Below, one piece after another: positions 10,547-23,419 of a DNA stretch of 64,000 bases. Both the position numbers and the translations under genes were made by a program. How positions within the stretch are numbered: the first letter of the stretch is position 1; every line of letters starts with the position of its first letter. The notes beneath the pieces are model-generated. The model searched no databases. It was not told the origin of the DNA and saw nothing but the letters and a program-made list of their open reading frames with translations. The DNA comes from Symbiodinium natans (taxonomy: Eukaryota; Sar; Dinophyceae; Suessiales; Symbiodiniaceae): NCBI GenBank assembly GCA_905221605.1, contig CAJNDS010000306.1, positions 28,918 through 92,917 of the forward strand. The letters are read 5' to 3'.

Positions 10547-13179
10547 GTGCTGAAAGGCTTGCAGAGGTTGTGTCTGTATGGCAGTCATGCAGCGAGAACT
10601 CGGAGATCAAGACTTGGGTTGCGTTGGACCGGGAGGTTGCCTGTAGAGTTGGCCGACGAAGTTTCCTCCATCCCCACCGCGTGAACCCGCACAAGCTCGC
10701 TGCCAAGCAATCCCATGCACCTGACAAGCCCTTCAAAGATCTTCGACTTTCTTGAAACATGAGAGCCTGTTTTTTGGGGTTGCTCGTCTGCAGAGTCTCG
10801 AACTGAACAGACGGGCAACTGCCGAAGCCTGGATCACTCGAGCCACCAAGCTCAACAAACGCCCTCGGCCCGAAACATCGCCACATCCCCATAACACTTC
10901 AGAGATCCCCTCCCGCCCTGCTGCACAGGTCTTTCCATCCACAGCCCAGGAGGCCGCGAAGGCGAGCTCGCGCCCGACGCAGGCATTCCCGGATTTGGGT
11001 TTAGGGTGGCAGCATGCGGCAGGTTTAGGCTTTTGGGTTTTGGGTTCCTTCGGTGGGGTCTATATGGGCGGCTTTGCTTCAGCAGGCTACGACTCTACGA
11101 TGTGCCTCTTGTCAGGCCTCTCAACTTTGAAGGTGCTCAGAGACTTCAGCCACATACCGGATCACCAAAGAGCCACTGGAAACCTTGTAGGGGTCTGGTC
11201 AAAACGCCAGCGCCAGCTCCTGGCCGACAGGAGCGAGGAATCCGAGCCGCGCAGCCGGCCGTCATTCCGGCCACAGTGGCACCAGGTCCGCTGACAGCAC
11301 TGAGTCCGGAACATCCTTTTGGAGTAGACATGCAAAGCCTGGGAGTCAACAAGTCTTTCGAGGGAATGTGCTCAAAAATTGTTCAGTGATGCAATGGGTA
11401 GAAAGGGAAGTTTTGGTGTATAGGGGTCATCGTGAGTGCGTCAGATTGGATGCTCTAGCTTTGCCGTTGGACATGTCGCGGTTGCTCCATGCATGCGTCG
11501 TCTGCATGGCATTGGGCCAGACGTCAACTTAGTCGAAACAGGACGTTCAACTTGTATCCTCAACTCTTGCAAGATCCCTGATGGGGATGCTTGCCGCGAG
11601 CAGTAGGCTAACCTGCTGGACTGGGGTTCTGAGTTCGGGGGTGTAGCAGGTTGTGCTGGTCAGGGATCCCGGAGTTGCGACATCACATCGGAGAACATGA
11701 CCGTACAACTCAGCATGAGAGAATTGTCCTGTGTCGTGCCTGACAACACACCTTTGGTTTGCCACTGCAGTCTTGCCACTGCTGTCGGCACCCGTCCCGT
11801 GTACCTGAAGAATGTCTTAATTATGGCCGATTCCGAAGTCGGCGTGAGCAATGCGCTGCTTCTGCTAAAGCCCCATGCGTTGCTGAAGGACCGTCCCATA
11901 TCGCTTAAACAATCTCAAAGAGGCCCTGAGGTTCTCAGTTTAAAGAGTGTCACACCGATCAGGTACGGCGCTCACCCAAGAGGACTTGAACTGGCCAACT
12001 GGCCTCAGCATTGCGGGAACCTTTTTTGGGAGGTCGACAGGCAAGACCTTCAGGTCTCGGCTTTCGAGGGATTCTGGGGTCCAGGGTTGGCTGAGTCTGC
12101 GGATACAAAAAGCCGTGCCTCGTGTGAAGCCACTGCGCATCTTCAGTTAAATTTGCTGAGGATGGCCAAGTTGATCTTCTAGAATTTGGGTGCATTCTCA
12201 CATTATCGTGGCGGCTTCTAGATGTCTACATGTCTCAAGTTGAGCTGTGCGGTCGTGACCTCTATGTTGCAATTGCTGCGCACTCCGCACTGAAATCTTG
12301 CCTCGAACTCTTCGGCAGAGGATGCTTCGCACTGTGAACACTGGGCTTTGCCATCAAGACCTCGACCCTCAACTCCAAGCCTTGATGAGTTGTCACCGAG
12401 GCGGCCCCGTGAGCCCTTCCACCAATCTACAGTATGCCTCAAGACAACCCCACGGGCCCCGTGAGAAATTCCCAGAGAACCCAAATTGAGCCGTCACTCA
12501 TCTAAGCTGTCAACAAAGCCGAAGCCGAGGTATGCAGCGACCTTGGGCTGGTATGCGGCAGCACAAAGCGCAGTGTGACCCGGACCGAGCAGACTAAATA
12601 AAACTAGACCTGAACCCAGAGTTCACAATCCGAGCCCCGTCTTGTGCCCGAGCCGCGAGGAACCTTTGCCATACAAACCTGTTGGATTCACAATGATGAC
12701 CCTGCTTCAGGGATGACCCTATGACATTATGAGGAGGAGCACGCAATAGCCAGTGCATGAGATGGATGTAGACAGAGGGTGACAGCGCTTAGTTTCCGAG
12801 CCTCCTCGATGTCCCACAATGCCACAGCTGGTGCAACCAAGGGCCGCAGCAGCAAAGGGTACAGCCCGAGGCTTAGAACCCTAATGTTGGAAGAAGAAAT
12901 CTTCGAGGCATTTCGAGCTACAACTCTCATAGTGGGTGTGGGGTTCGGGGCGTTCTTGTTTGAGGCTTTTGGATTGATTGCCTGTGTTGGACTGCCTTTG
13001 CCGGTTCTGGCATGCAGAATTATTGTGGTCTGCTTGTATGCTCGTTGAATTGGTGAAAGTCGCCTACTTGGGAAGATCATCTTCATGAGTATGACCTTTG
13101 CTGGCAGACGGGGTTATTGGCGTCGAGACCTGCACGGTCGCGGCTTTCAACTTCAAGTTTTAGTCCCCCCCCGTTACCC

Positions 13180-13292
13180 CAGCACCACCACCAGCACCAC
13201 CACCAGCACCACCACCAGCACCACCACCAGCACCACCACCAGCACCACCACCAGCACCAGCACCAGCACCACCACCACCAACAGCACCACCA
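13180..13292. repeat. CACCACCACCAG minisatellite (12-bp unit)
   Basis: About nine copies of CACCACCACCAG, with some interruptions near the 3' end (CACCAGCACCAG, then CACCACCACCAACAG). Read on the + strand it would give QHHH or STTT repeats, and on the minus strand WWCW. No flanking coding evidence supports translation in any frame. Confidence 0.92.
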
Positions 13293-14660
13293 AAAAGAGA
13301 AGGGGCCGGAAATTGTATAGCTATTTTGCTTTGGGACTTTTTTTGCGTTTATCCTCGTTTGTTGTGAGGGAACCTGCATCAACAGATAAACAAGCACAAC
13401 TCAGATGATTGTTCGGTAGATGTGATGAAATTCGAGCTTGTCACAGTCCATGATGTTTGCTGCTAAGAGTCAAGCGCTGTTGCAACCAAAATACGTTGGT
13501 TTGTCTGGATCTTCTGAGCTTACCCCCCCTCCTCCCCAAGCAGTGGAAGCACACAGACGTGCACCAGGACTAAGTAAGTTCTTGTCTCGAATAAGTGAGC
13601 TAAAGAGTCCAGGAGCTTTAGTTGTGGCTCACTGATTCTATCTTCAGCAATCACCATTCCCAGACAAACCTCCCTGAAATTTGAAGCTAAACCATCGGCA
13701 ATCCGCAAGGACCGCTTCAGTCCTTACTGAGCAGTGGCCCATATATAGAAGGAAGCACAAGGCTTTCAACATAATCCGGGCACAGAGGGGTTCACACAGT
13801 ATGCGGGCCGCGGCCCAACTTGAATGTTCCATGTGCAGGTCGGGTCTGTGGGTTCTCGCTTGTCTCATTCAAATCTGCGTACAATTACAAGCGTCATCAA
13901 GTGCCCTGTCGCCTTGGACACCAGGCTACTGCCCATTAGATGCTCAGACTTAAGGCCATGCTTCGGTGCGCAGAGGGGTTCGCATGGGTATACTTTCACA
14001 GAGCCTTGCTGCGGAAAGCGATTGAGAAAAAGGTAACTCTCCGCAACATTGTCCGTGTTGCTGGAAGCTGTTTGCAAATCCCGCCTAAGGACAAGGAGTC
14101 TCCAAACTAGAAGCGGGTTCGCGCCCTGGAGACCGCAAGCCCTACCAAACCCCAAACCTCGGACGTAATCTCGGCTCGGAGCAAACTCCTCGGCACTCTC
14201 TGTCGGGCTACAGCCGCACGGGAGGCCGCACCCCCTTAGCCGCCTGGACGGGGAAGCTAGATTCGGGAGCTCAGAAGGTTGGGTTTATGTTTCTTGGTCG
14301 CATGTGGTCGCCTGGTCTGTGTAGGGCAAGTGTTCAAGGTTTGCCTGTGGGCTTCTTTATGCCTCTTTGGCCCATGTTAAGTTGTTGCGCCTGCACATGT
14401 GCATGTCGGAGCTCCGGCCAAGGCTGAGGGTTGTCCTGATCTCCAGCTTAGACTTACGTCGTGTCTGCATTGATCAAATTAGGTTGGTGGATCAGATGGG
14501 AATACGCCCCCACACAGACTCACCACCAACTTGCTGCATATTCGACTGTCGCATGTTGCAAGATTTTCCTGATCGGCTCTTGGTAATCTTGTTTTCTGAT
14601 GTTCCCTTGTTCATTGCGATCCAGGCCATAGCAGTGAGCTTCTAGACAAGAGGCAGAACT

Positions 14661-16315
14661 TTGCAGCAGCCGGCTGCAGCAATTTCCATGCACCATGACG
14701 GAGTACCCATGTACAAGCTGACGAACATCCCTGGCTGTTGGTCTCTGCAGACCGTGGTCGACGCATTCTTCGGCTTGTTTTGGTACGACCGCACCCATTG
14801 GGTGCAACTGGCTCAGGAAGCGGTGGCGGCACGTCTTGAGGAGATGTGGGCACTCCGACCGCTCGAGGCGAAGCGGTGGGAAAACCAGAATTGCGAGATC
14901 GACGAACTGCAGCTCTACGGCACTACCAGAGATGAGCAGCTGCTTGCTTTGCTGCACCGCCGCTGTGCAAAGGAGTGCAGTAGGGGCTTGTCGGACACAC
15001 CATGGTGGTGACAGCGTGGCCTGGCTGCTTGCACGATCCTTGCCGGTCGCCTGGTCGTGGCCGAGATTCGAAGTGAGATTCGGGGGGGGTAAGACTTATT
15101 GCAAAGAATATTGCGCCGAGCTCGTGCATCGTTTGGCTGCGGCGGAAGCTGTGGCGTGTGGCAACCTGACCTCACTTCAGGAGTTGCAGCCTCTCCTTTG
15201 CCCGCCTTAGCTTGATAGAGAAAGCAGCATCCGGCAATGCGGCTGAGCTTCTGGAATTACACCAGCTCGCAGCACGGCTGAAGTTGGTGGCAGTGGCAGA
15301 AGATGGGCAGCGAGAGGAGCGCATCAAGCGACTCACAGGTGACTTGGCAACAGGCAGCCTTGGCAGAGAGCCAGAATGAGCTCCGAAGAGTGCAAGATGA
15401 AAGTCGTGAGTTCAAGGAGCAGCTGGCGAACGGGGCAGACCTGCATCCTCTGCTCGAGAAAGTGATTTACCAAGATCGCTGCGAGCAACTGAAGCAGTCT
15501 CTAGAAAAAGCAGAGATGGAGGAGTCTGCAAAGGTGCAGCAGATTCAAAGCCTGCTTGTTGAGAATGCCACATACAAGGAAGCGTTGTCAGCAGCAGGAG
15601 CGGCAACTCGGAGCCCTACGTGCCACGCTTGCTGTGAATAGGACTTTTGCGTGCCCTGCCCCATGTCCTGGCGATGAAGACACCTCCGAGTTGCATCTGG
15701 CTGAGCAGATGGGATTCGCAGTGGTTGCGGAACAGGATGATGTCACCTCATCCTTCCTGAGCAATTCATCTTGGTTCTTCGTGAAGCCAGACAAGCCACA
15801 GTGCTTTGTGATTGACGCCATCTTCAAGACCCGCAGCTACGGCATCGACTTTTTCCTGCAGGGACCTTAAGAAAGGCTCCCAGGTCGTGGCCGGAGACGA
15901 CGAGACCTTCTTGACGGTGGCCACCATGCCTGCGGTGTGCCAAACAACCCAAGTCGTCCATCTTCAGGCTGGGACTGCCAAACTTCGGGTAACCCCGGAC
16001 CATCTTGTGCAAGTGCCCGGCGAGGGCACGGGGAGTCACTACGCGCAAGCAGGCAGATTGACCTTGTCGTGGTTGACTCAGGTGAAGCCATAGCTTTGAC
16101 AAGTGTAGAGACGTTGTCCACACAATGCGAGGTGCTGAAGATTGTCTTCGAACCCGACCTGCCCGTGGTGGTATTCTCTTAACCGGGGACACAAGAAAAA
16201 GCCTGCCACCCGCCGTGAGGGAAAAGGGCAGCGAGGCATGAAAGGCGAGATGGTGGATGCGGCTGCAGATGGAAGCACCTCCGTTCCCAGCACGCATGGC
16301 GACTACAGGGACTGA
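14661..16315 (+). pseudogene. decayed coiled-coil / Hint (hedgehog-intein type) domain gene
   Basis: Coding-like sequence runs almost without gaps for 1.65 kb, but the frame changes repeatedly, near 15.0-15.1, 15.18, 15.34, 15.60, 15.87, 16.05 and 16.18 kb. The gaps are a few bases, too short for introns. The N-terminal part is charged and helical (AELLELHQLAARLKLVAVAE; ALAESQNELRRVQDESREFK; CEQLKQSLEKAEMEESAKVQ), so probably coiled coil. The C-terminal part resembles a Hint autoprocessing domain: a possible nucleophile Cys at 15802 (CFVIDAIFKT), then RDLKKGSQVVAGDDETFLTV, a TxxH-type block LRVTPDHLVQVPGEG, then LVVVDSGEAIALTSVETLST and VLKIVFEPDLPVVVF, and a basic tail HKKKPATRR ending in TGA at 16315. 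The frame changes look like small indels in a once intact gene. The Hint assignment is from pattern memory and is moderate; decay is clearer than identity. Confidence 0.58.
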
Positions 16316-17089
16316 GATCCCAAGCCCCTAAGCTTGCGCACAGGGTCAATATGAGCCAGAGCCAAGAAGCGTAAATAAATTCGATCATCGCGGGTGGTGT
16401 TGCCAAGCTGTTGCGCACGGCAGCCTAGCCAGTGCCTTAATGCCGCTTGACTTCATGCCGCGTTGCTGGAGTGCAGTGCACGCGGCCCAGGGTAAGCATA
16501 CTACGACACTACGAGTATACTTTGAGTTCCGACTTGGGAGGGCGCGCAGTGCTGGCATGACACTTCTTCCAGTCTACGCTTGGCTTGCAATTTTGTGACA
16601 TGGTACCTGCTACAATGAGTTTGCGAGATTTTTCGCATCTTGCGACCTTGCAATTCCAACAATGTGAGTGCTTGCAAATCGGCGGCTAAAGACATCGCAT
16701 GGGAAGCTCCACGATAGCGCAGCTGTGGCCAGTAGCAGCAAAACCTGAAAAAAACTCAGTTGCCCGTCAGGTTGCCCGTTAGAATGATGTCGTGAGGGAT
16801 CTAATTAAATGGGGTGTAGAGTTCAACAACCATCAGACCAATGACAGCTGGATTTCCCCAACCCAGCTCACAAGCTCCTAGCAGGCTGCGAGAGCAACAT
16901 ATCCTAGATATGCGCCGCACACACACATATCCTGACATTTTGCTAAGGAGATGGCGGGACTTCGTGAAGTAAAGAGACCAGGCCGGAGTCGAGTCGTTTG
17001 GGTCGTTCAAGGTTGTTGGGATTCAAGGCTTTGTGAATCATTGAATCCCATACAACGGAGCGACATATCAGAAAACTTGATCCCAAACC

Positions 17090-17137
17090 GGTGGTGGTGG
17101 TGGTGGTGGTGGTGGTGGTGGTGGTGGTGGTGGTGGG
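17090..17137. repeat. (GGT)n trinucleotide microsatellite
   Basis: About fifteen uninterrupted GGT/TGG units followed by a short G run. It lies in sequence without other coding evidence, so a poly-Trp or poly-Gly translation is not credible. Confidence 0.95.
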
Positions 17138-17430
17138 GGGATCAGAAAAAGCACAGGGTACTTGATCAAGAAGAGGTTGAGGGCCGTTTAGGGTTTTTCG
17201 TTTGGTGTTTTGTGATCAGGGTCCCTTGGTTTGCTGATCAGGTCAACTGTGTGTTCCGATCCGGTTCCCATGTCTTTGCTGATCGGGCCTTGCATTTTTC
17301 GAGCAGATTTTCCGACCAGGGCCTTACCCCATGAGGAATGTTCTTGGTTGATGTGCGGGTCCTGCTCGCCCCGCTCCCACTCTCGCTCTCGCTCTTTCTC
17401 TCGCTCTGCAATTAATTAGTCACATTGTTC

Positions 17431-17520
17431 ACATATATATATATATATTATTTATTTATTTATTTATTTATTTATGTGTTTTTTATTTATATTCATACAT
17501 ATATATATATACTTTTTTTT
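17431..17520. repeat. AT-rich microsatellite (TA and TTTA units)
   Basis: (TA)n, then about seven TTTA units, then (TA)n again and a T run. This is an A+T island in an otherwise GC-balanced region. Confidence 0.92.
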
Positions 17521-18540
17521 ATCTTGCTAGTCTCATCACGAAAGCCAGCATGGCGAGACTGGGGTTCACTTTGCGCTCCAGCAGGGGGGCGGTCGACCCC
17601 CCAAGATTAACTTGTTATTGGTAATTTTGAGTTTTTGGGGGTGGGGGGGGGGGGAGAGGGTCACCCTTGCCCTTGAACGGTTCACTGCCAGAGAGGGACA
17701 GAAACAGAAATCAACATGGGAGGCTAAATGCAATATGTGCGTGCCGCATATGGCATATGCGGCTGCACGACATATGCGATTTACATCTTGTAGGGAACTA
17801 CTCTTAGGCATATAAGTCCCCCACCCCAAGTTTCATAGAAAGCACCAGTAACATCAAGGGCTAGCTTTTTTCATTGTGTATTCAGGGCTAGGTATACTCA
17901 TTCAATCACACTAGCATTGGCTTGCAAATTCAAAAAGGGTCTCATTTACATGGCGAACAGAATAAAACTTGCAGGATCATGCCCTTTTGAATGAGATAGT
18001 CACTCCCCCCCAAGCTTAAAATGTAAACATGATTCGAGATCAATTTGGTTCCTTAAAGAGTTCTACCATTTCAGGAATGTTGGAAGCCTCACCTCAACTG
18101 GAACTCGGATTATTTGGTTAACGTTGGTCTGAGTTTAGAGCTACATTGCAGCTACATGGCTGGAATGACCGAAATATGGGAGGATTCTGAAGGACAGCTA
18201 CCGGGACAACAGATGTGCAAAAAGCAGTGACTCCCACAATCAGTGCTGGTATAGAACTATAGAACTAACTAATCTGATTTTCCTCCAACTAGGTTCGTTA
18301 CAATAGATACGGTATGTACCGTTTTAACGTGGGGTGTCAAGAGTACCTTCCTCTAAGTTCTATGCATCCAGTTAGTGAAAGCATAGACTACAGGCCATTT
18401 GTCAAGAACAAGTACTGTAGCTGCTGAGATTGGCTCCTACATGCAAAGCATGTTTGCCACAGATGCTGCTTGTACACATACATATAGCCCAAGAAATATT
18501 GGGTCACTCCCTATGGTCTGTCGTGCGGGGGGCCGCGTGA

Positions 18541-18612
18541 TACACACGCACGTATATACACATAGACATATACATTTACATATACATATGTATATATATA
18601 TATATATATATA
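18541..18612. repeat. TA/CA microsatellite
   Basis: Alternating ACATATAC-type units running into (TA)n at 18591-18612. Similar imperfect TA/TG/CA tracts occur at 10190-10280, 24590-24660, 32770-32960 and 37281-37370. Confidence 0.9.
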
Positions 18613-20110
18613 TTATTTTTGAAGCAAGACTACTAATATATACATGTACGTTGCAGCCTTGTTAACACTTAGTTGTAGGAGATCACGGAGTTTGAGCATC
18701 ACAACTACAGAATCACATGTTATACCTCTATGTCCATCGTTTGTATGTGCATGCTGTAACATCCAAGCATAAACCTCATCGATGGTTCATCCATCGTTTA
18801 TCTTACCACACAAAATGTTTTGATCGAGTTGTTGAACCCTATCGAACCCCCAACTGGTTCGACGGCCTTCGTCGAACTATTTGCTATTGAACGTTCGGCC
18901 CTTGGGGTACACGCATGCCTACAAAGTCACAACTCGGGCAATTCCACAAGCCTGGGCACCCGAAAACTTGCAGACTTTGTGCTGCAAAACCAGGCCTGCT
19001 GCGCTCTCTTCTCACATGGATCGGGCCTCAGCACAGCAAGTTGGGATTTGCTAGTTCGAAAGGCTTGCACAGGGGTTGGGGTTTGTGGGCGTGTTGCGAG
19101 GTGGGCGAGCGGTTGCCGCCCCTTTCCCTTTCCGCGTCTCGGAAGTGTTAGGAGCCCACGAAAGGGCAGAGGCTGCTGGCATTCTAGAGCTGACGGGCCT
19201 TCTTCACAGAACGTATTCAGCGCCAGAATCCTGTCCGAATAAATGTTCGGACTTGTGGGATGCTTGGAACGCTTGGGACACCCCTGGTCACTTGGGGACA
19301 GTTGGGACTCTGGACACACTTCGGACCTGACCAACCTTGGGTCGCTTGAATGCTCTGGTCGCTTGGATCACGTAAGATTTCGGACGTCTGGGCCCAAGCC
19401 CGATCCGGACGCCAGATTAAAACTGGGGTTTTGAGGGGCGGGCCTATGGCGGGCCTATAGGGACGTCCAGAAGACAAAGGATACCCGTGTCAACGCTTGT
19501 CGGACAGTCTGGGCCACCTTTCTTTGCCTTATTTTGTTGCTTGGCCTCCAGCGCCACCCAGGGAATTTCCAGGCTCCAGAAGCAGAGTCCAAAAAATCCA
19601 TGTCCAGGGATTCAGCGTTGGGAAATGCAGAGGCATGCCCCTCAAAGGGGCCTGGAATTACTGTCGTGCCTTGCAGCCCAGCAGAGCCTGCCATGGTCCC
19701 CCTGATCGCTCGATTGCGTGGGCGTCCCCTACAGAGGTAGGGTTTTGGTTAGGCTTTTGGGGTGCATTTTGGGTGGAGCTGAGCGCGGACGCATATAAGT
19801 GTGGTCGGCAGGAACCGCCCCCAAACAGAGCGCCACCCAGATCCGCATCATGATTTTTGTTGCCACCGCCCAACCCTTCTTGTCCGGACACGGTGCAGAG
19901 CTTGGGGATGTTTAGGGCTTATGTTTCAGATGCGGATGCGCAACGTCTTACAGATGCTTTGCATACAGGCTTTGTAAATTCGAGCTTGAGAGCGGTTGAG
20001 TAGGGTTTCGACAGACGCCTCTTTTTGGTAAACTGTCGGGCTTTTTGAGTTTCGGAGTAGATTGTGTGCTACAAGTCAAGTGTCTGCCCCGCTTAAGTTT
20101 AATTCTATTC

Positions 20111-20260
20111 ATGCCTCGTCTACGCGGCAAGTGTCATCAGTGTCCGCACCAGCGCTCGCTCTTGTGCAAGGATTGCCACGCTCCTCCTTGTGCAGGGCCC
20201 AGCCAGGGGTCAGAGTTTGCGAGTAGTCGCAAGTCAGCACGGGAGGCGTGTGCTTTGTGA
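20111..20260 (+). CDS. candidate short Cys-rich coding segment
   Basis: A frame starting at ATG 20111 and ending in TGA at 20260 encodes about 49 residues, with KCHQCPHQRSLLCKDCHAPPC as its core. The spaced CxxC pairs look like a small zinc ribbon. There is no homology call and no adjoining exon. Chance is a real possibility. Confidence 0.22.
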   Translation: MPRLRGKCHQCPHQRSLLCKDCHAPPCAGPSQGSEFASSRKSAREACAL

Positions 20261-22964
20261 GCTTTGGACTATGTTGGGATCAAGACGTCAGCCTGAACTG
20301 CTCAACGGCTCTCATGGGCTCATCGAGCTCCCAATCGAACTCCTAGCTTAGCCTGAGCTAGAAGCCAGGTGCTGCCCACAGCTTTCGTAGCAGCACCTCC
20401 TGCTGTGCAGAGACATTCTCATCGACGCTCAGGTGGGCTTGAATGCTGGTTTGAGTGTTTGTTTCGGCACCACGCGATTTGCCTTGTAGCCGTTAGTTAG
20501 TGTAGTGGAGCCAATTTGTATTTCATGGGCTGGAGTTGCCCTCAGAAAGAGAAGACATTCTCCGAGTTCCCAATCCAACATGTGCTGGGAGATGTGCCTG
20601 CTTCGCCTTTGAGCATTTTGCGAACCTCCTCAACTCGCAAGTGCCCACGTCCCGACCCCCGAAACCCTTTCTCCAAAGCAGGCACAGCGTTGCAGGCTGT
20701 AGCGCTGAAGGCTCCAACAGAGTACCAGGCGGCACACAAATGCCTCACAGCATTTGCAGATCGAGTGCATACACTTGAATGGGCTGAAGGATTAGTAGCG
20801 TGGCTTCGGGGAGGTTCACGGGGGATGAGTGGGTTGACTGCGGGTGCCCAGTAAATTTGACTTTCGAAGCAGCTTCCAGAACATTGAGGCCTACAGGTGC
20901 AACAGACAACGCCGATGGTACATGGGAAAATGGCGAGTCCCCAAGCCTTGAGAGCTGTCGACTTCTTGAAAGCTTGTGGAACTCAAAGCCCGAAAAGCCT
21001 GGGATTATCTTGTTCTGGCGATGTGGTTTGCATACATGTTGCCCCTGTCTGTTTGTATTGAATTCTTTTTTTTTTTGGGGGGGGGGGGAGAGGGATCCTG
21101 GGCAGGCACATCAGCCGGAGGGTGAAGGCCCGGCCACCCTGATGTCGTCTTTGTATCAGGTATCGCTGCACTTTGCGGTCGGAGAATTGGAGGGCAGGAT
21201 TGGCATTTCCATGCACCGTACGCCCTCGGGTTTGCATGGACTGGAACTCAGCGCAAGACTCCAATCCTGGTTTTGGCTACATGGGCCATTGGCTCTACGC
21301 ACGCCAGCTCGGCGAAGCTTTCACAAGGGAACCCTCAAAAGTAGATTCTTAGAGGAAGGTTATTTCCAACAAGCACCAGGACAGTTGCCGAAGCAGCTGC
21401 GAAGACGCCAGACTCCCAGAGCCAGTCGTTGGATCTCGCACCCAGGATAGGAACATTTAGGAACCGAACAGAAGGCTTCAGAGGTTGGTGTTTGTTGGGC
21501 ACGTTGCCAGAATCTGGAGAGCAGGCCAAAATAAGTGGAATATGTGGGGGCCTATAGTTTTCCTGACCTAGCGCATCTTGTTGACCCCACAGTAGCCCAA
21601 GCATGCAGATCTTCTTAGCACCCCCCCTGGAGCGGAAGAGAGGGAGGAGGCATCAGCATAAGCAAGTCCTTGCCTCACAAAGCATCCTAATAAATCATTC
21701 TGTTGACAAACGGAGGAGCCGCCAAACCCCCCCGCTTTGTTTCAAGTCGTACTCGGACATGGTAGGTGCGTGGGGCTGGAACCCAAATCTCCGAATGAGA
21801 ACAAGATGCCGGCAAGGCCACGCTAGAAACAAGATGCCCCAGTTTCAACCCCTTCAGAGTGCAACATTGGTCGGTCGAGGGGGTCCCCTCGAAAAACCTC
21901 TTCGCTCGGCAGAAGAAGAAGAAGGGTCGAAACAAACATGATTTACCTCGGCAGGGATTGTCTGGGATTGGTGCTCCAGGCATTTTGCGCGATGCGGGTT
22001 GGGGGGCTATTCGCGGGATCCTCTGCTCTGTGAGATTTTCTCAGTTTGTCGGTTTTGGGGTTGGGCAGACAGAAACCTGTGCGGGGATGTGCGGGGTTCT
22101 CAGTGGGATTTTCTGACAGTGGGCACTCCGGGGTTCAGCAGGGTTCTCTGAGAGGGAGACTCGTGGATTCTAGTGTAGTCTGCAGAATTCACGGGGGAGC
22201 CTAGCAACAGACTGTGCTTCTCATGGAGACTTCTTCGAAATCACATGATTCTAGCGGTCGTGTTGATGCAAAGAGATGCAACGATTCGACTCCCGAGTTC
22301 CCTACTATGGCTGATTTGGCTCCAAGTCTTGAACCATGCACGTCTTCCTGGATGACCTTCAGGCGTCGCTAATTTGAAGCGCGAAGCCATCGTGGCATGT
22401 CTCGCTGCGATGCCGCACCGTCATGTTTGCAGGGCTGCAACGACGCATGTCATTGGTGTTGTGGCTGGGCTCTAATTTCTGCCGAGGCATATAGATTGTG
22501 CAGCGTGTGAGAATGCGAGCCTGCAAACTTCAAAAAGCCGTCTACAACACTGGGTAAAGGCAGCCCTGTGACCTTTTCTTCGCTGATGGTTGATGGTTTC
22601 TACTGCTGACATATAAGCTCTCCCATGAGGCTCAGTAGACGACTCGTGAAGCCTTCTGGCTTGCACTCGTCAGGGATGACGACACGGATGCAGTGGAGCT
22701 CTGTGCCAGGCTTGGCGGCACGCAGGTCTTGGGGTGCTGTCTTTCAAGGGTATATCAACGACAAATAAGAGCAACGATCGCAGCCAAAAGAAGTAGTTCA
22801 CAACAGTAAGCTATTCCATGAAGAATGTCTCAAGGAAAAAATCATAGCAAGTTTGACTACAGTTGCGGCTAAAGCAAGAATACAAGTGCCGGAGGAATGT
22901 TGTAGACTTCAAGGTTTGGAACTAAGGGCTCCCACCGATAGAGGGGCGAGTATTAAGTTTCTCC

Positions 22965-23053
22965 GATGATGGGGGCGAGGGGTGGTGGGGATGCGGGGGG
23001 GTGGGGGATGGGGGGGGGGGGGAGGCTGCATGATGGGGGGATGTGGGTGGGGC
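22965..23053. repeat. G-rich tract with quadruplex-forming potential
   Basis: Some 90 bases with at least six runs of four or more G, the longest 14, on the + strand. Such a tract could form G-quadruplex DNA. No gene or promoter can be assigned next to it. Confidence 0.8.
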
Positions 23054-23419
23054 ATACGCAACAGAATGCCGCATCAAGACTGTTGCAAGTTGCAAGTATG
23101 ATAAGACAACGAGCCGGCATAGCAATGATGATAAACATCTATCAGAAGCCGACAATGATGAAAAAAATACTTCTACGACAGTTGCCATGTTGCTGTTATG
23201 CTCTTGTGGCTTGTCCCTCGTCTTGTCTTCCCTTTCCTCACTTCCGAGCAGCAACTCATGTCATGTGTCAACCTTGCTGTCCATTGCCAATCCCATTCAT
23301 CCAAACAACTAGCAAGCGAACTTGCAAGCTACGCAAGCACCCATCGACGCGGACCCACGCTCCCCACCCACAGAAATACCCTCCCAATGCAGCAGACCTG
23401 CACTGTAAATGTACATCCC

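Larger units (their letters stand above)
9456..14660. other. mostly non-coding stretch
   Basis: Apart from the candidate exon at 10403-10546 and the CACCACCACCAG repeat at 13180-13292, I see no gene. A G-rich tract lies at 9640-9665. TA/TG-rich microsatellite sequence occupies about 10190-10280. A hydrophobic stretch at 9952-10030 (LLMLMCIFLFMHIFG), followed by GTGAGG, could be a membrane-segment exon but is unsupported. Confidence 0.4.

Noticed and set aside
13083-13408. His/Gln, Ser/Thr and Trp/Cys repeat proteins over the CACCACCACCAG array
   Set aside because: Pure translation of a minisatellite without coding flanks.
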